Shown piece after piece: positions 21,238-32,108 of a DNA stretch of 64,000 nucleotides (its first letter is position 1; each line of letters opens with the position of its first letter). The stretch covers positions 70,655,823-70,719,822 of the forward strand of contig NC_037092.1 of NCBI RefSeq assembly GCF_002994745.2, read 5' to 3'. A model generated the notes under the pieces. The model did no database searches and was not told the origin of the DNA. It saw only the letters and a program-made list of their open reading frames with translations. Source of the stretch: Rosa chinensis (taxonomy: Eukaryota > Streptophyta > Magnoliopsida > Rosales > Rosaceae). The position numbers and the translations under genes are program-made.

Positions 21238-21468
21238 GATCCAACGGTCAGATCGAAATTATATGATGATCCAACGGTCGGATCCTCACGGATAGCCCTT
21301 AGGATCATCCTCCAAAATTATCACGAAGATCCAACGGTCGGATCTTCCTGAATGTTCCCTATAAACGTCTCCACAAAATTTCATGAAAATCCGACGATCG
21401 GATTCTCACGAAATGCACTCCGAAATACTAATCCACAATTATACGAAGTTCCAACGGTCGGATCTTCG
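21238..21468. repeat. phased near-palindromes in LTR 1
   Basis: GATCCAACGGTCAGATC at 21238, then GATCCAACGGTCGGATC-type copies at 21268, 21328, 21388 (AATCCGACGATCGGATT) and 21448. Spacing is 30, 60, 60, 60 bp. The same spacing is found at 27331-27557 and in reverse at 41670-41896. Confidence 0.85.
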
Positions 21469-22561
21469 CCCGTGACCACACAAAGTCATCGGGACAGTCA
21501 TACGATCAACATATCAAAACTACAAGTCCATGGGACGGTCCGATCTTCAAAAAACATTAATTGGATTATCGAAATCGATCGAAACCGTAAAAATTCATAA
21601 CTAAATCATACGATATCCAAAAAATGCGTATAATATATCGAAATGATCGTATTGAAATGTAGAATCTAAAAATGTAAAGAAATCACATTTTTGACCCCCG
21701 GAAGTGGCCGTATAAGGCCGCCGGAGTTTGAGGCAGAGCCGCCGCCGACCACCGCCAATGGTGTTGGGGCCAGGCTGCTCTTCTTCGTCTCATCAAGCCC
21801 AACCACTTTCCTAACTAGAACAAAGGTCAGAAAATGAATGGAAGTGGTCGAAAAATTACCTAGAAGCCACGGATTCGCCGGATTTTTTCCAGAAACCGAC
21901 AACAGCTCCGATCAACGTGAAAACGTCCACCACTCGCTTCGATTGCTTCATGAAACTGTTTCATAACTTCAATCCGAGTTCATCTGTCCAAGAATCGCGA
22001 AGATTGATCGTCTAGAACTCGAGATATCGGCGTTGACTCAAAATTGAGCTAAAATCGGTTTCGAGCTCCACCGCCGTGAGGGGAGGAAAGGAGGGGCGAA
22101 CTGTTCTGGGCTTTGTTTCACCTCAAAAGCTCGCCGGATGAGGGAGAAATCCATTGGAGAAAAAAATCGGGCGATTTCCGGCGAAGGAGAGCTGCAGCCG
22201 CCTTTTTTCTATTTTTCTCATTTTCTGAAATGATTTTTGGAAATTTCCGAAAATGAGAATATTTATACTAAATTGGAACTTTTTCAAAAAATCATAACTA
22301 ATTCATACGAGCTCCGATTTTTGTGTTCCGTATATACACACGATCGTATCGACGAGCTCTACAACTTTCATGAAGGAAGTTTTCCCAAATTATATACGTA
22401 TAAAAAGTCGATTTTCGCGTGCCCCTAAATAACATACGTTTTCGAAATAAAATCGATCGAACTAATTTCACAACTCCTCAAAGCTTCATACTTTCTCCCA
22501 TGACCACGAAATCATTACTAAAATGTCCTCGGAAAATAATTTGAATTTTCGGGGTATTACA

Positions 22562-24012
22562 ATCTACCCTCCTTAAAGAAATTTCGTCCCGAAATTTAAT
22601 CGTGAGTCCATTTCTCCCGATTAAAGTTTTCTGTAAGTCATACAGAAAACAAATCAACCATCAAATCTCCATCTTTACTAATTGTAGTAATCGACAAAGC
22701 TATGGCACTATGTATAAAAATACATCCCAATAGCCACTAAATCAATTCAGCACTACGACATTCTTTCGCAATCCACATTTCTCAAAATTTCAACACAACA
22801 ATTGCCTCAAGCAACACACACCCAAATCACCACGTGGTATTGCACAAAAGCTATTTTCACACTAATTGTCACCCTGTACTGATATACAAGTACAGTGACC
22901 ACTCTCACAAGGCAATGTGTAGAAAAACAACGCTGCACTAAATCAAGAATTTAAAGAAAAGAAATAATTAGACACCTCCACAACGTCTTCTTATTCAATA
23001 TGGGCCACTTGGGCCAAAGAAACAGAACCAACCACATTTCGAACCGGCCCAAACCAATTTGGGCCAAAAACTCGGCCCACTAACCTTCTACTCGGCTCGG
23101 ATCGGCTCAGCAGTACTGTTTGGCTGCATTCGGCTCGGCTACAGTATGAAGCTCTACATACTGTATGTATACTATACTGACCGTATAATACATCCGTATA
23201 TCGAGCATATACGAGATCCAAAAAAAATATTTGTAGGAGGTAAGGTTCGAACTCCCGACCTCGAACACGAAGGTTTTGCTCCCAACCACTGAAGCAAGAT
23301 CTGCTTCCAATAATATATGCACTCGTATTATATTTATTAAGTCATAAGCGACATAAATAAATAAAAGAGGAGGCAAGGTTCAAAACCCTAACCTGTTGCC
23401 CGAAAACTCTGCTCCCAACCACTGGAGCACAAGCTGTGCTTATTATAGTATGTACAAACGTTATACTTATTATGTCCAAAACAAACATAATAAAAAATAA
23501 ACAAGAGGCGAGGTTCGAACCTCGTACCTCTAGTACAAAATCTCGCTCTCAACCATTCGAGCACGAGCTACTCTCGTTGTTATCCATACCATTCATTTTA
23601 TTTAAACCAAGCTGTTTCAAACTGTTTCAACAATCCGGCCCAAAACACCCAAAACTGCTGCAGAAATCCGGCTCAACATATCCAAACTGTTGCAGAAATC
23701 CAGCCCATGAATTTCACCAAACTATTTCAGAAATTCAGCCCAATGGGCCTCCACCCACAGCTACAGTGAGGGCATTGATCCGGGACAAGCCCAAGTACGG
23801 CCCATCTGCCACGACTTATCCCTTCCGTGATTTACGGAAATCAGAATCACTTTCGGCTGAAGCTGTCTGCCACAGCGCCTCGAGATTCGCTCGGTCCCCT
23901 TACGCGCTCTCCATGCGCCAACAGCTTTTCCGTGTTTTCGGGTGACTTTAATCCAACGCGTAGATTTAATCTCAGAGATCGTCCATCCAACGGTGGAGAT
24001 CTGCTCACCTTG
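22562..24012. other. interior of the LTR element upstream of the homeobox frame
   Basis: No gag or pol. Holds the PPT (at 22562-22574), the tRNA-like modules, and a degenerate tandem repeat of about 35 bp around 23610-23745 ('ctg.tgcagaaatcc.gc.ca' type). Confidence 0.6.
23236..23563 (-). repeat. three tandem tRNA-like (A-box/B-box) modules
   Basis: At 23236-23296, 23367-23429 and 23505-23563, with a period of about 131-138 bp. Read on the minus strand each has GGTTGNGAGC (A-box-like) and 25-30 bases later GTTCGAACC or a variant (B-box-like). None folds into a complete tRNA with acceptor stem and CCA in my reading, so they are tRNA-derived pieces rather than tRNA genes. A weaker B-box-like copy (GGTCGAACCTTGG) is at about 25201-25213. 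Confidence 0.6.
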
Positions 24013-24026
24013 CTCTATAAATAGGT
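24013..24026 (+). promoter_or_regulatory. TATA box upstream of the homeobox frame
   Basis: CTCTATAAATAGG preceded by 'ccatccaacggtggagat' (about 23984-24001) and followed by a 300-bp CT-rich leader, a normal plant 5' UTR composition, up to ATG 24326 in the good context ATCACCATGG. Confidence 0.6.
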
Positions 24027-24325
24027 ACATTCTGAGGGAGCAACTGTTCACTCCAAAGGAAAAGAAAAATTCCTCTCGAGTTCCAGCCCTTCTCTCCCAA
24101 CCTTTCAGCCTTTCTCTCCTCAATTTCTTCAGCCTTTCCCTTCACCAATCTTCAATCCCTCTCTCTCAGATCTTTTCTTCCATCTGAAAGATCCAATCCC
24201 TTCCTTCATCTGAGAAATTCAGATCTCCAATACACTTCATCAACTTCAATCCCTTTTAACAACAATTTCCCTTAAACACTCGACAACTTCGTTCTTCAAT
24301 TTGCACTTTCTCTCAACTCATCACC

Positions 24326-25105
24326 ATGGAACCACGAACTCTGCAACTAATGGAGCTTCAAACCCAGCAACAAATGGAACTACAAGCCCAGCAACCAACC
24401 GAGGAGGGAGGAAGCACCCAAGTAGCCGGGAGTAGTGCCAACACGCCTATCAGGCCGACCAATAACCGGTGGACTCCCACACCAGCTCAACTAAGAATCC
24501 TTCAGTGGCTCTACTATGACAAGGGTCACAAGTACCCAACTCTAGAGCAGATTCAAGAGATCTGTCTTCATCTGAAACCGTATGGGCAGAATGAGGACAA
24601 GAACGTCTTCTTTTGGTTCCAGAACCTCAAGGCTCGTGAAAGGCAGAAGTTGAAGGAATTTCGGAACGTTCGGGTTGGTGGATCTCTCGATCTCAATTTT
24701 GGATCCACAAGTTCTACTGATGATGGTAGGTCCATTGATCTCAACTTTGGTTCCACTGGTTCTACTGGTGATGATGGATCAATCGATCTAACCCTTGGGT
24801 CATGCGTCGGCTATGGTGCTGACCCATATTCCTCCTCACCCTTCAACGCTAATATCAGTACTACCTCATTTGGCCCAACATGAGGACAATCTTCCATGGA
24901 ACAACAAGGAGGAGATCACCAGGTGGTCGAGACTCTTCCTCTGTTCCCTGAGCACGGTGAAGACGTCATTGGTAACCCGAAGACTACATCCGAGGAAGGT
25001 AGCGCATTTGGTTACTATTCCGGTGGCCCAGGCGGTTACAACAGTGGCTCTCCTGTTTCTCTTGAGCTCAGCCTCAACCCATCCGGAGCTGCTGACTTAG
25101 CTTAG
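24326..25105 (+). pseudogene. WUSCHEL-related homeobox frame inside the LTR element, one in-frame stop
   Basis: Homologue of plant WUS/WOX transcription factors that control stem-cell identity. Part one (24326-24883, 185 residues): Gln-rich N terminus, then a WOX-type homeodomain from about residue 51 (RWTPTPAQLRILQWLYYD) to about 117 (FFWFQNLKARERQK; the usual NHKARERQK has L for H here). Then three repeats of SLDLNFGS type (about residues 118-158). TGA at 24881-24883 stops it. The same frame continues to 25105 with the WUS box ETLPLFPEH and the EAR-like SLELSLNP near the end. No intron is visible, although WUS-clade genes normally have introns, so an RNA-derived copy is likely. It lies antisense to the host retrotransposon between its LTRs. 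Either part one alone is made, a homeodomain protein without repression motifs, or the copy is dead. Confidence 0.8.
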
Positions 25106-26007
25106 AATAGTGTAGTTCCTTTTTTTTTTTTTTTTGTAAACTAAATCAATAAGATTGAATGCATGTTGTCTTTTCTTTAAACAACCAATAACGACACCAA
25201 GGGTCGAACCTTGGCCACTCCTTGCTCTTCCAAAACCTTCGTCCACTATACTGCATGCTTCATTCATAATAATGCATCACAAACAATCAATTCAAAACCC
25301 AACAATCAATTCAGTCATACAGTGGTCTAGCTAATACTCAATCTCAAACAAAATTAGCATAGCTACCTCAAAGCGACATTAAACATATATCACAAGTCAA
25401 TTACTAAACTCCACTAAGACATCTCGATACAAAACAAGATATCAAATCCTTGATACGTACATCACATCCAAACATCTGTACGTCCAACTTAAGAAGGCAA
25501 AATTTCTATCAATTTATACTCATAACCACACAAGGTACGTACATAGGCCAACATCATGCCTTCAACCAAACACTTCAACATCCAAAAGAACCTCACATCC
25601 ATAAAACAGATCTCACTGACTCATCAGAGTTAAATCCGAAGGTTTCCATTCCTTAAAGATTACAACTCGCGGCAACTGAACTTATTCTAATACGAACCTC
25701 CAAAACAACTTTACGTTTCAACGTACTACCCCTTTCAAATATCCAACACCTAAGAAGTATAATATGCTTGGCTAATGCACATATAACACTTAAAACATAG
25801 TATAAGTCTAATACAAGTCCATATTAACCAAGTCAATACTACAGGGAAGGTATTCACGTTCCTAAAACGACCTAGCGGCCTAAACAACTCCCAACACTCA
25901 CGTATACCCAATGACTTAGCCAATACCGAAGAGCACACGATGGGGATCCGCTGCAGACGGGCCACAACTCGGAAGGTATTGACACATCACCGAATATGCA
26001 CCTTACG
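25106..26007. other. interior downstream of the homeobox frame, no gene
   Basis: A T15-type run at about 25119-25134 follows the stop. The rest is AT-rich and non-coding in my reading, ending at the PBS. Confidence 0.5.
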
Positions 26008-26019
26008 CTCTGATACCAA
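26008..26019 (-). other. primer-binding site (initiator-Met tRNA type)
   Basis: Minus strand TGGTATCAGAGC, two bases from the 5' LTR border at 26022. This is the usual PBS of many plant LTR elements and fixes the element's orientation as minus. Confidence 0.9.
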
Positions 26020-26565
26020 ACTGTCACGCCCCGAATTTTGAATAAAAAATTCAAAATCCGAAACATGAATAAACAACTACAACACACGCCACTCAAATTT
26101 CAAATCTCGAAAACCTCAGTTTAATTAATACAACTCACTTGTACAAAGTAAATTTGTAAAGCTCAAATTGAGCATCACTCACCTCACAATTTACAAGGCT
26201 GTAAAACTAAAACAAATACTCTAATCCGCACGATCTCCGCCATGATCCTCCTGACCTGCAGGACTACCCGCTACACAATTTGAATAGTGTACCGGGATTG
26301 CAACAACACCAAACCCGGTAAGCCATGACAGCCCGTATGAGTAAACAAGAAGGAAATGTTGATTTTAATTCATATTTATTTTAACTCAAGTAAACAACCA
26401 ACAATCAAAACATCTGTGAGGAAACATCAAACAAAACACGGAAAATCCACAACGAATACATTTCCACAATCCTCTAACCACAATATCCCCACTTTAGTCC
26501 ATCCCATATGTTTGGACCCAACACCAATAACACGTTAGATTTCTAACAACATCGTTATCTGTCAC

Positions 26566-26791
26566 CTCGGTTATTATTTAACCGGCGTTCTTCGGACTCT
26601 CCCTATCCTCAGAGCACTACATCTCGGTTATTATTTAACCAGCGTTCTTCGGACTCTCCCTGTCCTCAGAGCACTACATTTCGGTTATTATTTAACTGGC
26701 ATTCTTCGGACTCTCCCGTCCTCAGAGCACTACATCTCGGTTATTATTTAACCGGCGTTCTTCGGACTCTCCCGTCCTCAGAGCACTACAT
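26566..26791. repeat. 56-bp tandem repeat, four units, in LTR 2
   Basis: Same array as 20474-20698, with more point differences between units (for example CTGGCATTCTTCGG in the third unit). Confidence 0.95.
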
Positions 26792-27330
26792 TTCTACCCT
26801 CTAATCAACTCAGAAGGTCAACATGATTATCACACACATTTATCGGTTAACATTATCATAAATAATCATGGCAATTTCCAATACAATATCATATCACAAC
26901 CAAGTTATCGTAATTCCACACACACCTCAATGTCACACCATTCCAAATATATATCCACGTAAATATATATATACGTAATCATCCGCTCAGGGATAATCAC
27001 TAATACCAACTATAATTCAAGCATAAAAATCGTGAAATTCATTTTGTATAATTAAAATCATTTTACTTACCTATGGACCGTAGCTGATCAAGTCCATATG
27101 ATTAAAAACAAATATTTATTCCATAAATATTTTCACACAATTACAACAAAATAAAGTAATTAAATGTACTCGGTTCGTAATATGAACCACGTGAGGTTTA
27201 CTCACCTCTAATCCCGCTGCGTCTTCACTTTCACAATACACACCAAAATCACTCACCAAGGAAGACCGTCAATCACCTAGTCAAACATGATCATAACTTA
27301 GCCCATAACTCATAAACAAAATTAAACGAC

Positions 27331-27557
27331 GATCTAACGGTCAGATCAAAATTATATGATGATCCAACGGTCAGATCCTCACGGATAGCCCTTAGGATCA
27401 TCCTCCAAAATTATCACGAAGATCCAACGGTTGGATCTTCCTGAATGTTCCCTATAAACGTCTCCACAAAATTTCATGAAAATCCGACGATCGGATTCTC
27501 ACGAAATGCACTCTGAAATACTAATCCACAATTATACGAAGATCCAACGGTCGGATC
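27331..27557. repeat. phased near-palindromes in LTR 2
   Basis: Copies at 27331, 27361, 27421, 27481 and 27541: the same 30/60/60/60 spacing as LTR 1. Confidence 0.85.
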
Positions 27558-28626
27558 TTCGCCCGTGACCACACAAAGTCATCAGGACAGTCATACGATC
27601 AACATATCAAAACTACAAGTCCATGGGACGGTCCGATCTTCAAAAAACATTAATTGGATTATCGAAATCGATCGAAACCGTAAAAATTCATAACTAAATC
27701 ATACGATATCCAAAAAATGCGTATAATATATCAAAATGATCGTATTGAAATGTAGAATCTAAAAATGTAAAGAAATCACATTTTTGACCCCTGGAGGTGG
27801 CCGGAAAAGGCCGCCGGAGTTTGAGGCAGAGCCGTCGCTGACCACTTTCCTAACTAGCACAAAGTCAGAAAATGAACGGAAGTGGTCGAAAAATTACCTA
27901 GAAGCCACGGATTCGCCGGATTTTTTCCAGAAACCGGCAACAGCTCCGATCAACGTGAAAACGTCCACCACTAGCTTCGATTTCTTCATTAAACTGTTTC
28001 ATAACTTCAATCCGAGTTCATCTGTCCAAGAATCTCGAAGATTGATCGTCTAGAACTCGAGATATCGGCGTTGACTCAAAATTGAGCTAAAATCGGTTTC
28101 AAGCTCCACCGCCGCGTAGCCGCCGTGAGGGGAGGAAAAGAGGGCACCAGGCTGTTCGTGGGGAAGTGGCGAACTGTTCTGGGCTTTGTTTCACCTCAAA
28201 AGCTCGCCGGATGAGGGAGAAATCCATTGGAGAAAAAAATCGGGCGATTTCCGGAGAAGGAGAGCTGCAGCCTCCTTTTTTCTATTTTTCTGATTTTCGG
28301 AAATTTCCGAAAATGGGAATATTTATTCTAAATTGGAAGTTTTTCAAAAAATCATAACTAATTCATACGAGCTCCGATTTTTGTGTTCCGCATATGCACA
28401 CGATCATATCGACGAGCTCTACAACTTTCATGAAGGAAGTTTTCCCAAATTCTGTACGTATAAAAAGTCGATTTTCGCGTGCCCCTAAATAACATACGTT
28501 TTCAAAATAAAATCGATCGAACTAATTTCACAACTCCTCAAAGCTTCATACTTTCTCCCATGACCACGAAATCATTACTAAAATGTCCTCGGAAAATAAT
28601 TTGAATTTTCGGGGTATTACAAAGAG

Positions 28627-30143
28627 ATTCAAAATTTGAGTGACGGATCGAGCACTTTTTTCGTGGCTTTAGCAAATATTAAGCAATCATCTGCAAACAT
28701 GATGTTAGAGTTTCTAAAACCAAGAGGAGAAGAAAGCAACCCAACCTAAGACTTATGGTTAACAGCAAGGGCATTAAGATGTCTGATTAAAGGCTGCATA
28801 GCTAAAATAAATATATATGGGGATATGGGGTAACCTTGTCTAATCCCTCTTGATGGCTTAAACCAACCAGAAGGAGCTCCATTAACTAAAATAGAGAAGG
28901 AAACAAAAGATATACACTGCATTATTAGGTTGATCCATCTTTCATGGAAACCATACTTCAGAAGGCACTGAGAGATATAGAACCAGTTAAGATAATGATA
29001 GGCCTTCTCGAGGTCCAACTTAAGGGCTAAAGCACCTACCCTTCCATTCTTTTTTAGCAAATCTGAGAAAAGTTCATGAGCAATAAGGATGTTATAATGA
29101 ATAGCTCTTCTTGGTACAAAATCTCCCTGATTCGAGGATATACATTTTTTAAGCAAGGATCTCAACATTTTGACCAGAATTTTGGTCAAAATCGTATAAG
29201 AGACATTGCATAAACTTATTGGTCTAAAGTCATTAACTTTTTGTGGATTATCAACTTTTGGAATTAGAGCTATGGTAGTATGTTTGATCATATTAATGGA
29301 GCTAGTATCAATGAAGAGTCTCTTTATCATAGGAATAACAGTACCTTTAACCTCCTCCTAGCCATTTTGATAGAATGAAGCATGTAGGCCATCTAGTCCC
29401 AGAGCTTTGAGTGAATTGCTTTGACTGCTTCCAAGATTTCATCTGTCACTTGTTTCAAAAAGGTATTATTATTAGTATCATCAATGCAAGGAGTTAAAAT
29501 TGATAGAAAATTGTTTATGGAGTTTTCACTAGGCCAAGAGTCTGAGTGAAATCTTTTTTTAAAATCATGGACTAGTAAGTCAGCAATGTCCTGACTGAGG
29601 TAGTCCAGTTTCCAGCATGGTCTTTGAATTTGGAAATGTGGTTTGATTTTTTTTTTTCTCATATTGGCTTGTGCCTGAAAAAATTTTGTGTTCTTGTCTC
29701 CCAAGTTGAGCCAATTCGCTTTGGCTTTTTGCGCCCAGAAGATTTCCTCGTCCACGTTTGCTTGCATAAGTTCCCCCCCTAATTTGGGAGTCTCTTTCTT
29801 TTGATAAAGTGGACATAGGATTAAGCATTAGTTGCTGTTGGATTTCATTACTTCTGTCATTCAGATCTTCAATCTTCCTAAACAGGTTTCTATAAACCGA
29901 CTTATGCCAGTTGTGAGTTTGGCTAAAAACTTATTCTGCAATACTAGTAAATGTCAGAAGGGAGTCAGTATTAAGGTTTTGTTTCCAAATTCTACACACA
30001 AGTGGTTTGAAATCACTGTGAGAGAGCCACATAGCTTCAAATTTAAAGGTCCTTATTCTTTTCCTTTTCTCTGCATGCAAAGATAAACAAATTGGGGCAT
30101 GATCAGAGCCTATAATTGGTAGATTTTCTGGCTTAATATCAGG
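28627..30143 (-). pseudogene. LINE reverse transcriptase segment
   Basis: Minus-strand reading shows WLNLGDKNTKFFQAQANMRK (linker between endonuclease and RT), then RT motifs: IALIPKVDNPQKVNDFRPIS, GALALKLDLEKAYHYLNW, GIRQGYPISPYIFILAM and, at about 28705-28665, the catalytic MFADD. Stops and frame changes lie near 28745, 29340-29390 and 29580. The LTR retrotransposon at 19931-28621 sits about 45 bp beyond the FADD motif. Confidence 0.9.
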
Positions 30144-31269
30144 CAGGGTTCTAAAAATCGGTCTGGGCGGCCGCCTAGGCGTTGGGCGCCTCCATACCGT
30201 TCGGATTTTAGCCTAATCGATCGAGCTGGGCACCGGGCTGAAAATCGGCCGCCTAGTCGGGCTAGGCGGAGCCTAGGCGGCCTAGGCGAGTCGTCCTGGG
30301 AGCTGGGCGTTGTACGATTAGGCGCTGTGCGATTAATAAAACAGCGAAAATCAAACTCAAAGTCTCAAACAATCCAAGTCGAAACCTAAACTCACTGCCG
30401 CCGTCTCTCTTCTCTCTCTCCCCGGCACGGCCTCTCTCCCTCTCTCCTGCAAGGCCGCACGACCTCTATCTCTGACTGACTGACTCTCTATCTCATGAAT
30501 TTCTGGGTTCAATTTCTGGGTTGAAATGTTTGAATTGGTAAGTTGAATGTCTGGGTTTAATGTTTTCAATCGATCTGTTCTGGGTTTTCAGTTGACGCTA
30601 AAATCGATCTTTCCCTCACTCTGTCATGGATTTCTGGGTTTTCACTGGTCTTGCCCTTGGAGTCTTGGTTTGATTCAGAAATCTTCAAGCTCGGGTAAGT
30701 TGCTGCCTTGCTCTTGGTTCGAATAATGTACAAATTGCTCTTGCTGCCTTGCTCTTGGTTCGATTTCAGTGAGGCCGCTTGGGTACGGTGTAGGAGAAAG
30801 CGGGAGAATGCAGTCGGGCGAAGGAAGAGAGGAGACGGAGAGAAATTGGAACCCAGCAAAGGACTTTTCTGGAGAGTGTGCTAATATTATAGATGCATAT
30901 GTTTGTGTGTACTTGCAGTTTGGCAGACATGTAGCAATCATACACGTTTAGCTAAATTGCACTAACGTGTACTGATATAACACACCTATCAAAAGAGTGC
31001 ACTGATGATATAACAAACTCAATATCAATGAAAGGATAACAAACGTGTGATTGCTAAATTCTTAATCTTATACTATATTTTGACTAATTTTAAACTTATA
31101 ATTAATTGTTAGACTTTAAATATATTTATTTATATAATTATATATCATAAAAATAATTAAAAAAATTAAAAAATAAAAACGGCCTAGTCCCCGTCTAGGC
31201 TCCCGCCTAGGCCCTTAGGCGCTAGTCCCTGGATCACCGCCCGACTAGCGCCTAGCGTTTTTTAGAACC
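30144..31269. mobile_element. GC-rich TIR element (hAT- or MULE-like), non-autonomous
   Basis: Left end CAGGGTTCTAAAAATCGG; right end TTTTTTAGAACC. The 11-bp sequence TTAATATCAGG occurs at both sides (30133-30143 and 31270-31280). The terminal arms are rich in CGCCTAGGCG palindromes. The middle (about 30350-30960) has CT-rich and 'gaatttctgggtt' stretches like a plant 5' UTR and intron, but no coding region that I trust. hAT elements normally make 8-bp duplications (ATATCAGG would fit), MULEs 9-11, so the superfamily is open. Confidence 0.7.
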
Positions 31270-31280
31270 TTAATATCAGG

Positions 31281-31534
31281 ATAGTTGTTTAGAAAATTTT
31301 TGTTAACACAAACTCGATCCAACCTTTCAAACATCAAGGTGTCATCCTCAGGTTTGTTGGTCCAAGTAAAAGGAAGACCAGTTGCTACTAAGTTTTTCAT
31401 CAAGGTTGGTAATGTTATTGAAGTCTCCCATGATTGCCCAGCTATCCATTTAAGACAGTTGTAGTTGGGAAATTTCATCCCATAAGGCCTCCTGTTTTTC
31501 TTTCTGGGGAAATTTCATCCCATAAGACAGTTAT
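31281..31534 (-). pseudogene. LINE endonuclease C-terminal piece
   Basis: Minus strand encodes LPFTWTNKPEDDTLMFERLD followed by RVCVNKNFL, the final strand-loop region of the AP-endonuclease-like domain in plant L1 elements. A local duplication ('aaatttcatcccataag' twice, about 31468 and 31511) lies near the Copia insertion. Confidence 0.8.
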
Positions 31535-31708
31535 TGTAGAATATTCTGTAAATATTTACTTTCCTTGTCCATATAGATTTCGTCTATCTGTATAATTGTA
31601 AGAGATCGTTTCCTTTTAGGATTACTCTTGTATCACTTTATAAACCCTATTCTTTGAGCGTAAATATTATTGAAGCATTCCAAACATATTGAATTCTTAT
31701 TTTCTACT
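31535..31708 (+). repeat. Copia 5' LTR
   Basis: Starts TGTAGAATATTCTG; followed directly by the PBS. Contains TTTATAAACC near 31640 as a TATA-like motif. Confidence 0.95.
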
Positions 31709-32108
31709 TGGTATCAGAGCAGGCTAAATACCTGCACTGTATTCCTCTGAAAACCGAAACCCAAATTACGAAGAACTCTACGAACTATTTGATCAAAATT
31801 GAATCTCACCACGATACGAAGTCAACCTTGAAGGCCGTAGCACAGTAGCTGTACAAACTCATAAATTGATCAAGGTGTGGGAACCTCCTTCAATTGATCA
31901 AGGTGTGGGAAGCTGTACAAACTTGTCCAAACCTTGCACGTGGGTAGCTGACAACCGACAAAACTTGCAGCAGAAATCAAATACTGCTGCAGCTGACCAG
32001 TTTTGTCTCTCAAAGCCGACAGCTTTGCTCCCCAAGCCGCCAAGCCGGCTACACTGCTATAGTTCCTGTTCTCTTATTTCTCACGAACATGGTCACTATT
32101 TTTACTAA

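Larger units (their letters stand above)
19931..22561 (-). repeat. LTR copy 1 (3' LTR)
   Basis: 2631 bp. Contains the 56-bp tandem array (20474-20698), the phased near-palindromes (21238-21468) and a GC-rich segment at about 21690-22210. The segment 'gccaatggtgttggggccag' near 21757 is missing from the other LTR. Confidence 0.9.
19931..28621 (-). mobile_element. LTR retrotransposon carrying a WUSCHEL-like homeobox frame
   Basis: Flanked by the 5-bp duplication AAGAG (19926-19930 and 28622-28626). LTRs 19931-22561 (2631 bp) and 26022-28621 (2600 bp) begin TGTCACGCC and end GGGGTATTACA. On the minus strand the 5' LTR (26022-28621) is followed by the PBS TGGTATCAGAGC (26019-26008, initiator-Met tRNA type) and the 3' LTR is preceded by AAGGAGGGTAGAT (22574-22562). 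LTR type and PBS resemble Tekay/Del-like Gypsy elements, but the 3460-bp interior has no gag, protease, RT or integrase. Instead it has a plus-strand homeobox frame and tRNA-like repeats. The LTRs differ by scattered changes and two indels of tens of bases, so the insertion is fairly young. Confidence 0.9.
26022..28621 (-). repeat. LTR copy 2 (5' LTR)
   Basis: 2600 bp, aligned end to end with 19931-22561. It lacks about 60 bp near 27840 and has about 35 extra bases near 28115-28165. The same tandem array (26566-26791) and palindromes (27331-27557) are present. Confidence 0.9.

Noticed and set aside
23505..23563. A real tRNA gene
   Set aside because: B-box-like and A-box-like parts are present but no acceptor stem, anticodon arm or full cloverleaf could be found; three similar modules in a row fit a repeat better.
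30357..30951. Small frames in the GC-rich TIR element as a captured gene
   Set aside because: CT-rich and intron-like composition but no consistent protein or homology that I recognise.
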